64,000 bases of DNA, taken from Streptomyces sp. V4I2 (lineage in GTDB: Bacteria > Actinomycetota > Actinomycetes > Streptomycetales > Streptomycetaceae). This document shows, piece after piece, positions 1 through 7,699 of this stretch (positions are counted from its first letter, which is position 1; each line of letters opens with the position of its first letter). The notes beneath the pieces are model-generated. The model was not told the DNA's origin, searched no databases, and saw only the letters and a program-made list of their open reading frames with translations. The stretch lies in assembly GCF_030817655.1 (NCBI RefSeq), contig NZ_JAUSZM010000003.1:2852001-2916000 (forward strand), read 5' to 3'. Both the position numbers and the translations under genes were made by a program.

Positions 1-39
1 GAGCTTGCGGACCTTGCGGCGGACGATGGCGTGGTACAT
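1..39 (-). CDS. partial CDS, first 13 codons of a protein running off the left edge
   Basis: An ATG on the minus strand opens a frame reading MYHAIVRRKVRKL before the window ends. This opening resembles the first residues of NTF2/SnoaL-like proteins of Streptomyces, but 13 residues cannot prove it. The gene lies back to back with the HxlR regulator, about 100 bp start to start. The shared interval holds an inverted repeat, so regulation of this gene by that regulator is the simplest inference. Confidence 0.4.
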   Translation of the reverse strand, partial: MYHAIVRRKVRKL

Positions 40-70
40 GAAGGCACCCACTCGAAGCGACTTGTTATGT

Positions 71-110
71 GCAAGTGACTCTCCCCGGAGAGGCTAGGCG
101 GGTCACTTGC
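71..110. promoter_or_regulatory. inverted repeat in the divergent promoter, candidate HxlR operator
   Basis: GCAAGTGAC at 71-79 and its exact reverse complement GTCACTTGC at 102-110 form 9-bp arms in the gap between the left-edge gene and the HxlR regulator. A further half-like TTGCAAG follows at 114-120. HxlR-type regulators commonly bind such repeats next to their own gene and repress a divergent neighbour. Binding is inferred. Confidence 0.5.
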
Positions 111-136
111 GGTTTGCAAGGGACTACCGTGGCGGC

Positions 137-676
137 ATGAAAGGTGAACGTTTCGCACGGATGCACTGCTCGGTCGCCCGGGCCGCCGCCGTCGTCGCGG
201 ACCAGTGGACCGTCGTCATCCTGCGCGACCTCTTCCTCGGCCTGAACCGCTACGAGGATCTGCGCGCCGACCTGGGCATCGCGACCAACGTGCTGGCGGA
301 CCGGCTTGACCACCTGGTCGCCGAAGGGGTCGTGGAGCGGGTGGCGTACCAGGAGCGTCCGGTGCGGTACGCGTACGAACTGACGGATGCGGGCCGGGAG
401 TTGTACGGCACCGTACTGACGCTGCTGACGTGGGGCGACCGGCACCGGGCGGTGGCGGGGCCGCCGTTGGTGCTGGTCCACGAGACGTGCGGGCACGCGG
501 CCCAGGCGCGGGTGACGTGCTCGCACTGCGGGGACGAACTGCGCCCGGGGGAGGTCAGGCACACACCGGGACCGGGCGGGCGGACGGAGCCGGGGACGGC
601 GTTGGTGCACACGGTGCTGGACGGCGCCGGGCAGCTCGGCGGGCTACACGGCGAGGGGCAGCTCGGGCAGCCGTAG
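137..676 (+). CDS. HxlR-family winged-helix transcriptional regulator
   Basis: A 179-residue protein whose first 100 residues form an HxlR-type winged helix. There is an early cysteine (RMHCS), then DQWTVVILRDLFLG, the recognition-helix stretch ATNVLADRLDHLVAEGVV and the wing YELTDAGREL. HxlR proteins are cytoplasmic dimers that sense electrophiles, redox change or ligands. A CGH/CSHC cysteine cluster at about 117-136 could bind metal. The start at 137 drops 10 extra upstream residues and gives an N-terminus typical of the family. The last 25 residues are low-complexity and run 33 nt into the 3' end of the convergent FUSC gene, so the tail may be a read-through extension. It is divergent from the left-edge gene, its likely target. 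Confidence 0.85.
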   Translation: MKGERFARMHCSVARAAAVVADQWTVVILRDLFLGLNRYEDLRADLGIATNVLADRLDHLVAEGVVERVAYQERPVRYAYELTDAGRELYGTVLTLLTWGDRHRAVAGPPLVLVHETCGHAAQARVTCSHCGDELRPGEVRHTPGPGGRTEPGTALVHTVLDGAGQLGGLHGEGQLGQP

Positions 677-2539
677 CCCCACGCGCTCGCGTTCCTTGGC
701 GAGCTCGTCGAGCAGTTCGTTGAGCCGCTCGGTGTGCCGGCGCGTGAGCCGCCCGGAGTCGTCGAGATGGACGGCGCACGCGGTGGTCGTGTCGACGAGC
801 CGTTCGAGGAGGGCGACGACCTCGTCCGTGCCTTCCGAGTGCCGGGCGAGCGCGGGCAGTTCGGCCGCGGCGAGGGCGATGGCGGTACGGGCCTCGGCGA
901 GGGTGCGGTAGGCCTCGCGGCGCAGGGTCCAGCGGACGGCGCGGGCGTCCGAGTCGCCGCCGACACCGACCCTCAGGACGTGCGCGTCGGATTCCCGCAG
1001 CACGTGCGCGAGGTAGGCGTGCGCGGCATCGCTCGCCGCGACGAGCCGGGTACGGACGCCCCCGCCGCGCTGCCCCGGCATCGGCAGATGCCCCACGATC
1101 AGTACGATCGCGCAGGCCAGCAGCGTCTCGCCGATCCGCCCGGCGGACGCCTGCGGCTCGCCGCCCACCATCACGAGCGACAGGACGAGCAGGGTGACGA
1201 CGGCGGTCTGCGCGGCGAAGTGCCGGGTGGCGACGGGTATCAGGGCACCGCTGAGGGCGACCAGCGCGATGAGCCCCTCCGGCCGGGGCAGCACCGCGGC
1301 GAACCCGGCGAAGAGGAGAGCGCCCAGAACGGTGCCGGCCGCCCGGTTCAGCACGCGCGAGGCGAGCGGCCCGAGGTCGGGCTTGACGAGGAAGACGGCG
1401 GTGGCGGGCAGCCAGTACCAGTGCGGGTGATCCCCGTACCAGCGGGCGTGGTGCAGTGCCTGCGCCACGCCGACGCTGGCCCCGAAGCAGAGGGCGACCC
1501 GCAGGCCGTACTCCCGTCCGCCGGCCCCGAATGCGGTGCGCAGCACATCCCGGACCCCACGCCGACGCGTGTGCAGGTCGCTCCCCTTGCCCCGGTCGAA
1601 GGCCTCGGCGGCGTGCAGGAGGGCGTCGTCGAGCGCGCGCAGGCCGGCCGCCGAACGGGAGGGCGCGGGCAGCGGCCCGGTGTGGGTGCCGGCGCGCACG
1701 GCCTCGGCGAGGCGCCGCGGCCCCTCGGACGCCCGCCCGGCGAGGGCCTCCCCGGTCCAGGCGAGCGCGGTGGCGGCCTCGGCGAGGGGCAGCGCGGCGG
1801 CGTACTGGGCGTGCAGCCGCCGCTCGGCCGCGGAGCTGGCGTAGCGCCGCAGCCGGGGCCCGGCGAGGGCGTCCTGGGCGTGATCGAGCGCGGCGGTGAG
1901 CGCGGCGCGCCGGGAGGTGGACTCCGGGCTGCCCGCGGCGTCGAGCAGCTCCGCCACGGCGTCGTAGACGGCGGCGACGGCAGCGCGCTCCCCGTCGAAG
2001 CGGAAGTCCCCGGCGAAGGCGCCGGGCGTCGGCAGGACCAGCCGGAGCCCTAGCAGCCACCCGGCCCCCACGACGAAGGCCAGAGCGCGCTGCCAGCCCG
2101 GCTCGGGCAACGGCATCCCGGCCCCGATCGCGGAGGCCACCAGCAACTGCGTGCCGGCCCCGGAGGCGACCGGCCCGACGGCACTGACACCCCCGGCGAC
2201 CAGCCCGACCAGCGTGAGCAGCAGGGTCAGCGTCACCGCCCCCACATGCTCCCCGGCGTACGTCCCCACGAGCAGCCCGCCCGCCCCCGCGAGCGCGGGC
2301 GCCCCGAGCCGCCTGACGGAGGCCCGCCGGCTGCCGGGCCGGTCATTGATCCCGGCGAGCATGGCGGCGATGGCGGCGACGACACCGAGGTGCGTACGGT
2401 CGACCAGGACGGCCACAAGGAGCAACGGCCCGGCCGACAGCGCCCCCCGCAGGACCGCGTTCCAGGGCACGGGCCCGCGCTGGGCGCGCAGGGCGTGGGC
2501 AAGCCAGGGCGGAAGGGTCAGGGCGGCGGGGCGTGACAC
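644..2539 (-). CDS. FUSC-family (fusaric acid resistance-like) membrane protein
   Basis: A 631-residue integral membrane protein with two blocks of hydrophobic helices: an N-terminal block of about five or six segments (for example LLLVAVLVDRTHLGVVAAIA) and a second at about 335-470. Each is followed by a long charged cytoplasmic part. This is the FUSC/YccS/ArAE architecture associated with aromatic-acid or toxin efflux; the substrate here is unknown. The GTG at 2539 is chosen because GACAGGAG lies just upstream; the frame stays open further 5' but that part is not membrane-like. Two small inverted repeats lie in its promoter region. It converges on the HxlR gene, with a 33-nt overlap. Confidence 0.8.
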   Translation of the reverse strand: MSRPAALTLPPWLAHALRAQRGPVPWNAVLRGALSAGPLLLVAVLVDRTHLGVVAAIAAMLAGINDRPGSRRASVRRLGAPALAGAGGLLVGTYAGEHVGAVTLTLLLTLVGLVAGGVSAVGPVASGAGTQLLVASAIGAGMPLPEPGWQRALAFVVGAGWLLGLRLVLPTPGAFAGDFRFDGERAAVAAVYDAVAELLDAAGSPESTSRRAALTAALDHAQDALAGPRLRRYASSAAERRLHAQYAAALPLAEAATALAWTGEALAGRASEGPRRLAEAVRAGTHTGPLPAPSRSAAGLRALDDALLHAAEAFDRGKGSDLHTRRRGVRDVLRTAFGAGGREYGLRVALCFGASVGVAQALHHARWYGDHPHWYWLPATAVFLVKPDLGPLASRVLNRAAGTVLGALLFAGFAAVLPRPEGLIALVALSGALIPVATRHFAAQTAVVTLLVLSLVMVGGEPQASAGRIGETLLACAIVLIVGHLPMPGQRGGGVRTRLVAASDAAHAYLAHVLRESDAHVLRVGVGGDSDARAVRWTLRREAYRTLAEARTAIALAAAELPALARHSEGTDEVVALLERLVDTTTACAVHLDDSGRLTRRHTERLNELLDELAKERERVGLRLPELPLAV

Positions 2540-2603
2540 GGGGCTCCTGTCGTCTGTGCGAGGCGGGGGTGTGCCTTCGGGCGACGGTGGCCGGGCAGTG
2601 GCT

Positions 2604-2647
2604 GTGGACTGTGGTGTCCACGTTAGATCGCGTTCTTGGAGAGAACG
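2604..2647. promoter_or_regulatory. two short inverted repeats upstream of the FUSC gene
   Basis: GTGGAC-N6-GTCCAC occupies 2604-2621 and CGTTCT-N5-AGAACG occupies 2631-2647. On the minus strand a -10-like TAACGT lies between them, so both could be operator sites for the FUSC gene. No regulator gene sits beside it. This is inference from symmetry and position only. Confidence 0.3.
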
Positions 2648-2746
2648 GGACGACCGTATTTCGGGGATGTGACGATCGGCCGGAGAAGCGTGTTCTTTAT
2701 GAACGCAACGGGGGTGGGCCGGGGCCCGGCCAGCCCGCTGCCACAT

Positions 2747-3520
2747 CTAGGACGAGGTGAAGAGCCTCTCCGCATCGGCGACCGCCCCGGCCAACACGTC
2801 CGGCTCCGGACGCAAGCGCCCGAGGATCTCGTCGACGCCCCGCAGCCCGGCCCGCTCCAGCAACCGCTTCTCGTTCGTCACCCACTCCCCCCGCCCCGCG
2901 AGCACCCCGTGCCCGGCCTGCATGGCGGCCGTGGCGATGGCGCCGGCGACCTCCGCGAGCCGGCCTGCCGGGGCGTGGTTGGCCCCGGCGTACGCGAGGG
3001 TGGCGAGGGCGGTCCCGTGCCAGCGCTGGGCCGCGGAGGTGCGCAGCTTCTCCGGGTAGCCGGCCGGCCGCGGGAGTTCGCCGCGCAGCACGCGGTTGAT
3101 CGCCAGTTCGGCGACGACCAAGTAGCTCGGAATCCCCGCCAGATGGAACAGCAGGGGCTCGACCCGGAACCGCCCCTGCTCCGCCTCCGCCACCTCGTGC
3201 TCCACCACGTCGAGATCGCGGTAGTGCACGTCCACGCGCCGCCCGTCGATCGTCAGCCACGCACCCCCGTTGAAGACCCCGCCACCCCAGCCGCCGACCT
3301 CGGAGACCTCGCCCTGCCAGCCGAGGGCGCGCAGGTCGTCGGGGGCGAAGGGCCCGCGGTAGTAGACGGCCAGGTCCCAGTCGCTGTCGGGCTTGTGGGT
3401 GCCCTGGGCGCGGGAGCCGCCGAGGGCGACCGCCCGGACGGTGGGGAGGGCGGCGAGGCGGTCGGCGGTGGTGTCGAGGAAGGCGGAGTCCGGGAGGGAG
3501 GAGTCGGGCAGGGAGGGCAT
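2747..3520 (-). CDS. nucleotidyltransferase-domain protein
   Basis: A 257-residue cytoplasmic protein with the polymerase-beta-type nucleotidyltransferase signature near its N-terminus: GGSRAQGT followed by SDWDLAVYY. The GS and DxD supply the catalytic and metal-binding positions, and a third acidic strand is DVHYRDLD. The remaining 150 residues are helical and may be the substrate domain, as in stand-alone aminoglycoside-adenylyltransferase-like proteins. The substrate cannot be read from sequence. The ATG at 3520 begins MPSLPDSSLPDSAFLD, with a small internal repeat. It lies 53 nt downstream of the TIR-STAND gene on the same strand and could be cotranscribed, but similar stand-alone genes occur widely, so a functional link is unproven. 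Confidence 0.75.
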   Translation of the reverse strand: MPSLPDSSLPDSAFLDTTADRLAALPTVRAVALGGSRAQGTHKPDSDWDLAVYYRGPFAPDDLRALGWQGEVSEVGGWGGGVFNGGAWLTIDGRRVDVHYRDLDVVEHEVAEAEQGRFRVEPLLFHLAGIPSYLVVAELAINRVLRGELPRPAGYPEKLRTSAAQRWHGTALATLAYAGANHAPAGRLAEVAGAIATAAMQAGHGVLAGRGEWVTNEKRLLERAGLRGVDEILGRLRPEPDVLAGAVADAERLFTSS

Positions 3521-3573
3521 GGTCGCAGCGTACGGAGTCGGGAGCCGTGGCTCCACGCACTTGCGGGCGGCCC

Positions 3574-5541
3574 TCAGCCCGTCGCCGCCACCCCGAAGTC
3601 GGCCCCGGAGATGCCGCCCAGCTCTTCCGCGATCCGCCGCAACGGCTCCCGCAGCGCGGCCAGTTCGGCGCGCATCGCCTCGGCTTCGGGCCAGGCGGTC
3701 TCGTGGTCGAGCAGGGCCACGTCGGCCGGGCAGCGGGCCTCGTACGCGGCGAGGCGGGGGTGCCAGGGGGTGGTGAAGGGCCGGATGACGTCGTTGATCA
3801 GGGTGTAGGCGAGGCTCTGGACCGTCGGCGCGCCGGCTTGGGAACCCTGTTCGAGGTGGATGTTGTACGTGTGCAGCGTCGCGCGCGTGAAGTCGATCAG
3901 CGACTTCAGGGAGGTCAACGCCTCGCGCAGGCTGCCCGTGCCCGGTGCCAGTTCCTGGACCCCGATCCGGGTGACCAGTTCGACCTGGATGTCGAAGGCG
4001 GCCATGCGTTCGGACTCGCTGGGTGCTGCCACGGGTGCCTCCCTCCGGCTGCCGGGGAAGGCCAGCGTAACCGGGTCGCGACGGCCGCCGCACAGGGTGC
4101 GCAGGGCGGTGTGGCGCAGGACTTCGGTGCGGGCGGGGGCCGGGTCGTGGTGGTGCCAGGCGTGCAGGGTGACCGGGTGGAGCTGCCAGCCTCCGTCGGC
4201 GAGGGGTGCGAGCAGGCTGCGGACGCGGAGTTCGGCGACTCCGTTCTCGGCCTGTCGGTGGGCGACGGCTCTCGGTACCCGGTCGGCGGCGGCCAGCACG
4301 CGTTCCGCGTCCTCGACGGTGAGCGGCAGCGGGTGCAGGGCGGCCGCGCAGCGCAGTACGTCGGCGGCGTTCACGGTGTCCACGTCGCGGATCAGGGAGC
4401 CCGTCACGTCCTCGTCGGCGAGCGCGTCGAGCAGGGAGGCGCCCCGGGCGTGCAGGCGGTCGTAGAGGGTGTGGGGCGGGTGCCCCGCACGGACCGCGCG
4501 GCCAAGGAGGGCCAGGGCGAGCGGATGTCCGTCGACCGCTTCGACGAGGGCGGGCGCGCGGCCCTGCGTCCCGTCGGCCGGCGTGTCCTCGCCGCCGACG
4601 AGCACGCGCGCGTGGAGCGCGTCGAGGGGACCCAGGTCGACCGGGGTGCCGAGTCCGTCGTAGGCACGACTGCGGAGCGTGAAGAGGGTGTGGCCCAAGG
4701 GGTGGGGTGCGGCCATGTCCGCGAGCTCGCGTGCGGTGCGGCGGCCGCGCGCGGGGACGCCGTCGACGATCCAGAGGAACGGTTCGCCGGCGGCGTCGAA
4801 GTGGCCGAAGAGGTCGTCCGTGCCGAGGGCGCGCGAGACATGCGAGGACACCGAGTCGTCGTACGCCTCCCCGTCCAGCCAGAAGACGCCGCCCGGGTAC
4901 GCGGCCTCGAAGCGGAGGGCGTACTCCTGGGCGAGTGCGGTCTTGCCGATGCCCGCCATGCCGCGGATCTGGACGGCGTGCGCGGCGGCGCGGCCGGTGA
5001 CGAGAGGCGCGGCATGGGCGTGCAGCGCGGAGTGCACCTGCCAGAGCTCAAAGAGGCGGCCGAGGAACCCGGGGCGCGGCTGCGGTGCGCCCGGCGGCCG
5101 ACGCCGTACGGTGCGCTCCCCGGCGGTCATCGGGCCGTCGAGCCGCGCCACGTGCGCGCGTACGGCGGTGACGAGGGCGGCGAGGTCGTCGTTCGGGGCG
5201 TGTCGGGCGTCGCGCAGTTCCACCGGGTGGATGTGGTCCGTCCCCCGTTCCGGGTTGACGACCATGACGCGGCGCCGCGGGTCGCCCTCCTCAAGTCCCG
5301 CGAGATAGGCGGTCGTCAGCTCCCACCGGCAGGCCTCGCGCTCGGGGTAGCCGGTGGAGTAGTACGCCAGGAGGGCCTTGGACCGGGCGAGTTCGCGCCG
5401 GATGGTGTCACTGATCCCGGCGAAGGAGGCGACTCCGGTCTCGTCGGTGAACACCCGGAGCCCGCCGTCGCGCAGCGCCCGCGCGAGCGGACGGACCTGC
5501 TCCGCATCACCGCGGCTGTAGCTGAGGAAGACGTCCCACAC
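3574..5541 (-). CDS. TIR-NB-ARC (STAND) protein with C-terminal WHPRL domain
   Basis: A 655-residue protein with the architecture of a bacterial NLR-like sensor. Residues 1-130 are a TIR domain opening DVFLSYSRGD, with a candidate catalytic glutamate near residue 74 in ACRWEL, as in NAD-cleaving TIR enzymes. Residues about 165-360 form an NB-ARC/STAND NTPase with Walker A GMAGIGKTA, Walker B FLWIVDG and the GHPLALAL motif. Winged-helix-like sequence follows. The last ~140 residues form a helical domain with a WHPRL motif, and the divergent neighbour at 5579 contains the same domain. The GTG at 5541 starts directly at the TIR fold; AGGG lies about 10 nt upstream. Such proteins commonly act in antiphage or cell-suicide responses; that role is inferred here. 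Confidence 0.85.
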   Translation of the reverse strand: MWDVFLSYSRGDAEQVRPLARALRDGGLRVFTDETGVASFAGISDTIRRELARSKALLAYYSTGYPEREACRWELTTAYLAGLEEGDPRRRVMVVNPERGTDHIHPVELRDARHAPNDDLAALVTAVRAHVARLDGPMTAGERTVRRRPPGAPQPRPGFLGRLFELWQVHSALHAHAAPLVTGRAAAHAVQIRGMAGIGKTALAQEYALRFEAAYPGGVFWLDGEAYDDSVSSHVSRALGTDDLFGHFDAAGEPFLWIVDGVPARGRRTARELADMAAPHPLGHTLFTLRSRAYDGLGTPVDLGPLDALHARVLVGGEDTPADGTQGRAPALVEAVDGHPLALALLGRAVRAGHPPHTLYDRLHARGASLLDALADEDVTGSLIRDVDTVNAADVLRCAAALHPLPLTVEDAERVLAAADRVPRAVAHRQAENGVAELRVRSLLAPLADGGWQLHPVTLHAWHHHDPAPARTEVLRHTALRTLCGGRRDPVTLAFPGSRREAPVAAPSESERMAAFDIQVELVTRIGVQELAPGTGSLREALTSLKSLIDFTRATLHTYNIHLEQGSQAGAPTVQSLAYTLINDVIRPFTTPWHPRLAAYEARCPADVALLDHETAWPEAEAMRAELAALREPLRRIAEELGGISGADFGVAATG

Positions 5542-5549
5542 GGCGACTT

Positions 5550-5565
5550 ACCCTACTGTGGGTAC
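5550..5565. promoter_or_regulatory. TACCC-N6-GGGTA repeat between the TIR-STAND gene and its partner
   Basis: The two divergent genes start only 37 bp apart (5542-5578). Most of the middle is an inverted repeat with 5-bp arms at 5550-5554 and 5561-5565. Both promoters must extend into the opposite coding regions. One protein bound here could therefore control both genes. No experimental support. Confidence 0.35.
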
Positions 5566-5578
5566 CGGGGAGGCGATC

Positions 5579-6223
5579 ATGAGACACAGGCAGCGCAGGC
5601 GGCGGAGCCCGGGCGGCCCGGCGCAGGTCACGGCCAAGCTGACGATTCCCTTCGTCGGCGAGATATCCGGTACGTGGGAGCCGGCCGACGCGGAACGCAG
5701 TGCGGCCTGGGAGTTGTACCTGGAACTCGTCACGCGCGTGTCGGTCGAGGAGCTCGATCCGGACGAGGGTTTCCTGCGCGAGGCGCTCTCCTCCCTCTAC
5801 ACCTTCTTCACCACCACCCGCGAGATCCTCCGCCGCTACGGCCCCGACGTCGCCCCTCCGCTGGCCCCCGGCCACGTGAGCTTCGGCGTCCTCGCGGTCA
5901 CCGTCCTCAACCGCGTCCTGCGGCCGCTCCTCGCCTCCTGGCACCCCCGCCTGACGGCCTACGAGTCCCAGCGCCCGCCCGGCCGCGATCCCGTCGCGCA
6001 CGAACGCCAGTGGGAGCACGCGCAGGCCCTGCGCGCCGAGATCACGGCAGTCCGGCAGACCCTGGTCTCCCTGGCGCGGACCCTCCAGGAAGTGGCAGGC
6101 GTCAGCGACCTGATCGACCTGCCGGCACCACGGCCGCCCCGGTCTCCGGAATTGAGGCACCCCCCCCCCGCAGGTCAGAGGGGTCCTGAGGGACCTGATG
6201 GCCCTGAAGGCTCCCGCAGTTGA
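5579..6223 (+). CDS. partner protein carrying the WHPRL domain of the TIR-STAND protein
   Basis: A 214-residue protein whose residues ~36-175 align with the C-terminus of the divergent TIR-STAND protein. About half the residues are identical over the first 50: ELVTRVSVEELDP matches ELVTRIGVQELAP, GFLREALSSL matches GSLREALTSL, and RPLLASWHPRLTAYE matches RPFTTPWHPRLAAYE. No enzyme motif, signal peptide or membrane helix is visible. The N-terminus is a basic tract (MRHRQRRRRS). The ATG at 5579 has GGGGAGG five bases upstream and is preferred to the GTG at 5558. The tail after residue 183 is low-complexity and begins beside a run of ten C. A shared domain in divergent genes suggests homotypic contact between the proteins. 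Unnamed family; function unknown. Confidence 0.75.
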   Translation: MRHRQRRRRSPGGPAQVTAKLTIPFVGEISGTWEPADAERSAAWELYLELVTRVSVEELDPDEGFLREALSSLYTFFTTTREILRRYGPDVAPPLAPGHVSFGVLAVTVLNRVLRPLLASWHPRLTAYESQRPPGRDPVAHERQWEHAQALRAEITAVRQTLVSLARTLQEVAGVSDLIDLPAPRPPRSPELRHPPPAGQRGPEGPDGPEGSRS

Positions 6224-6411
6224 GAACACCCCCGACCGGCGGCTGATCGTTCTGACGGCCTGAAGTCCCGCCGCCGCCCCTCCTCCACTGCGCCGGTCGT
6301 CCGCCCGGGGTGATTGTCAGTGGGGTCCGCTTCAATGGGAGTTGTCATCACGGAGCGTCACGGACAGCCGTGGGTGACGGGCTGTCGGGCGGCACGGGGG
6401 AGGTAACGGCA

Positions 6412-6663
6412 GTGGATTGCGGGATGCACGAAGAGGACGGGCGGCGGTACGTCTCGTTGGCCGGGCTGCGTCTGCGGGGGTGGACCGGCGGCTCGGTGCG
6501 CCGGCTGCTCGGGGCGCCGGACCGGCTCAGTCTCGATCCCCGGGTCCGGGGCGCGCCGCAGGTTCGGCCGTACCGGCTGGAGCGGGTCGAGGCGGCCGAG
6601 CGGAGCAATGAGGTGCGGCCGTGGGCGGAGAGTCGTAGGGGCCTGACGCCGGGAAATTGGGAT
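6412..6663 (+). other. conserved small domain in frame with, and upstream of, the Rid gene
   Basis: A GTG at 6412, with GGGGGAGG eight bases upstream, opens about 80 residues (YVSLAGLRLRGWTGGSVRRL, then LGAPDRLSLDPRVR and RLERVEAAERSNEVR). These resemble a short domain common in Streptomyces that seems to read an RGW...LLG.PD core and a VEAAE helix. The frame has no stop before the Rid gene, so it would give a 246-residue fusion through a low-complexity linker. Either the small gene lost its stop codon, or a fusion is made as well as the shorter Rid protein. The Rid start at 6724 has its own strong ribosome-binding site. Confidence 0.4.
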
Positions 6664-6723
6664 GCGGGCGCGGCCGTAGGCCCGGATGATCGGCAAGTTG
6701 CCGGCGACCGACCCAGGAGAGTC

Positions 6724-7152
6724 ATGATCCAGCGCGTCACCTCCCCCGCACTCTTCCCACCGCCCACCTACTCCCACGCCTCCGTTGTCGAGGCCGGCAC
6801 GAGGCTCGCCTTTCTCGCCGGGTCGGTACCTCTCGATGCCGACGGCGAGTTGGTCGGTGCGGGAGACCCGGTGCGGCAGGCCGAGCAGGTGATCGCGAAC
6901 CTCCGTGAGCAACTGCGGGCTGTCGGGAGCGACTTGGAGCACGTCCTGGCGACCGATGTGTACGTGGTGAGCGGTGAACCCGCGGTGCTCTCCGCCGTCT
7001 GGGAGGTCGTCGAGGCGTCCGGGCTGAGCGTCGGTCCGCATGCGTCGACCCTCCTCGGAGTGGCCTGCCTCGGGTACACCGGGCAGTTGGTGGAGATCAC
7101 GGCGACGGCCGTCGTCCCGGAAGGCCGCGAGCAGGAGGCCGTACGCCCGTGA
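6724..7152 (+). CDS. RidA/YjgF-family protein
   Basis: A 142-residue protein of the Rid (YjgF/YER057c/UK114) family, which hydrolyses reactive enamine/imine intermediates or acts in related deaminations. Family landmarks are the N-terminal YSHASVVEAGTRLAFLAGSV strand pair, the central helix with VIANLREQLRAVGSDLEHVL, and the C-terminal GLSVGPHASTLLGVACLG and VEITATAVV. The conserved Rid arginine before the last loop is not obvious (GPHAST rather than the usual RP.R), so catalysis is uncertain. The ATG at 6724 has AGGAGA six bases upstream. The stop overlaps the start of the acetyltransferase (GTGA), so the two are translationally coupled. The frame is open far upstream and includes another domain. 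Confidence 0.8.
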   Translation: MIQRVTSPALFPPPTYSHASVVEAGTRLAFLAGSVPLDADGELVGAGDPVRQAEQVIANLREQLRAVGSDLEHVLATDVYVVSGEPAVLSAVWEVVEASGLSVGPHASTLLGVACLGYTGQLVEITATAVVPEGREQEAVRP

Positions 7153-7616
7153 GCCGTCCCGAAGCCGTTGTCACCCTGCGTCGCGCCACCGCCCCGGACG
7201 CGGCCGCGGTGGCCGACGTCTGGTTGCGTTCCTTCGCCGCCGCTCTGCCGACCGTCGTCAGCCCCCGCTCCGGCGACGACGTGCGCGCCTACTTCCGGGA
7301 AGTCGTGGTGCCGCTGCGCGAGACGTGGATGGCCGAGGCCGCGGACGGGGGTGGCACGGTGGGGGTGATGGTGCTCAACGGCAACCTGCTGTCCCAGCTC
7401 TACCTCGCCCCCGACTGGCGCGGACGCGGCATCGGCGACCGCTTCGTCGCCCTCGCCAAGGAGCGCAGCCCGGAAGGGCTGAGCCTGTGGACCTTCCAGG
7501 TCAACAAGCCCGCCCACCGGTTCTACGAGCGGCACGGCTTCGTCGCCGTCGAGTACACCGACGGCAGCGGAAATGAGGAGCGCGAGCCGGATGTGCGGTA
7601 CGAGTGGCGGCCGTGA
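7149..7616 (+). CDS. GNAT-family N-acetyltransferase
   Basis: A 155-residue cytoplasmic acyl-CoA-dependent N-acetyltransferase. The GNAT fold shows as an N-terminal LRRATAPDAAAVADVW strand-helix, the central strand with LYLAPDWRGRGIGDRFV, whose RGRGIG is the acetyl-CoA pyrophosphate loop (motif A), and NKPAHRFYERHGFV (motif B), which is nearly diagnostic. The substrate cannot be predicted. The GTG start overlaps the Rid stop codon by four bases, and the pair probably forms one transcript. It ends about 80 bp before the convergent racemase gene. Confidence 0.85.
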   Translation: MSRPEAVVTLRRATAPDAAAVADVWLRSFAAALPTVVSPRSGDDVRAYFREVVVPLRETWMAEAADGGGTVGVMVLNGNLLSQLYLAPDWRGRGIGDRFVALAKERSPEGLSLWTFQVNKPAHRFYERHGFVAVEYTDGSGNEEREPDVRYEWRP

Positions 7617-7699
7617 ACACCGCGGTGGGCGGCGCCTTGGGCGCGGCGCTGCGGCCGCGGTGGGCCGGCCCTGGGTCCGGCATCGCGGCGGCGCCGATG

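Noticed and set aside
2747..5541. Nucleotidyltransferase as a third member of the TIR-STAND system
   Set aside because: It is 53 bp downstream on the same strand, but it looks like a common stand-alone family, and nothing in its sequence ties it to the pair.
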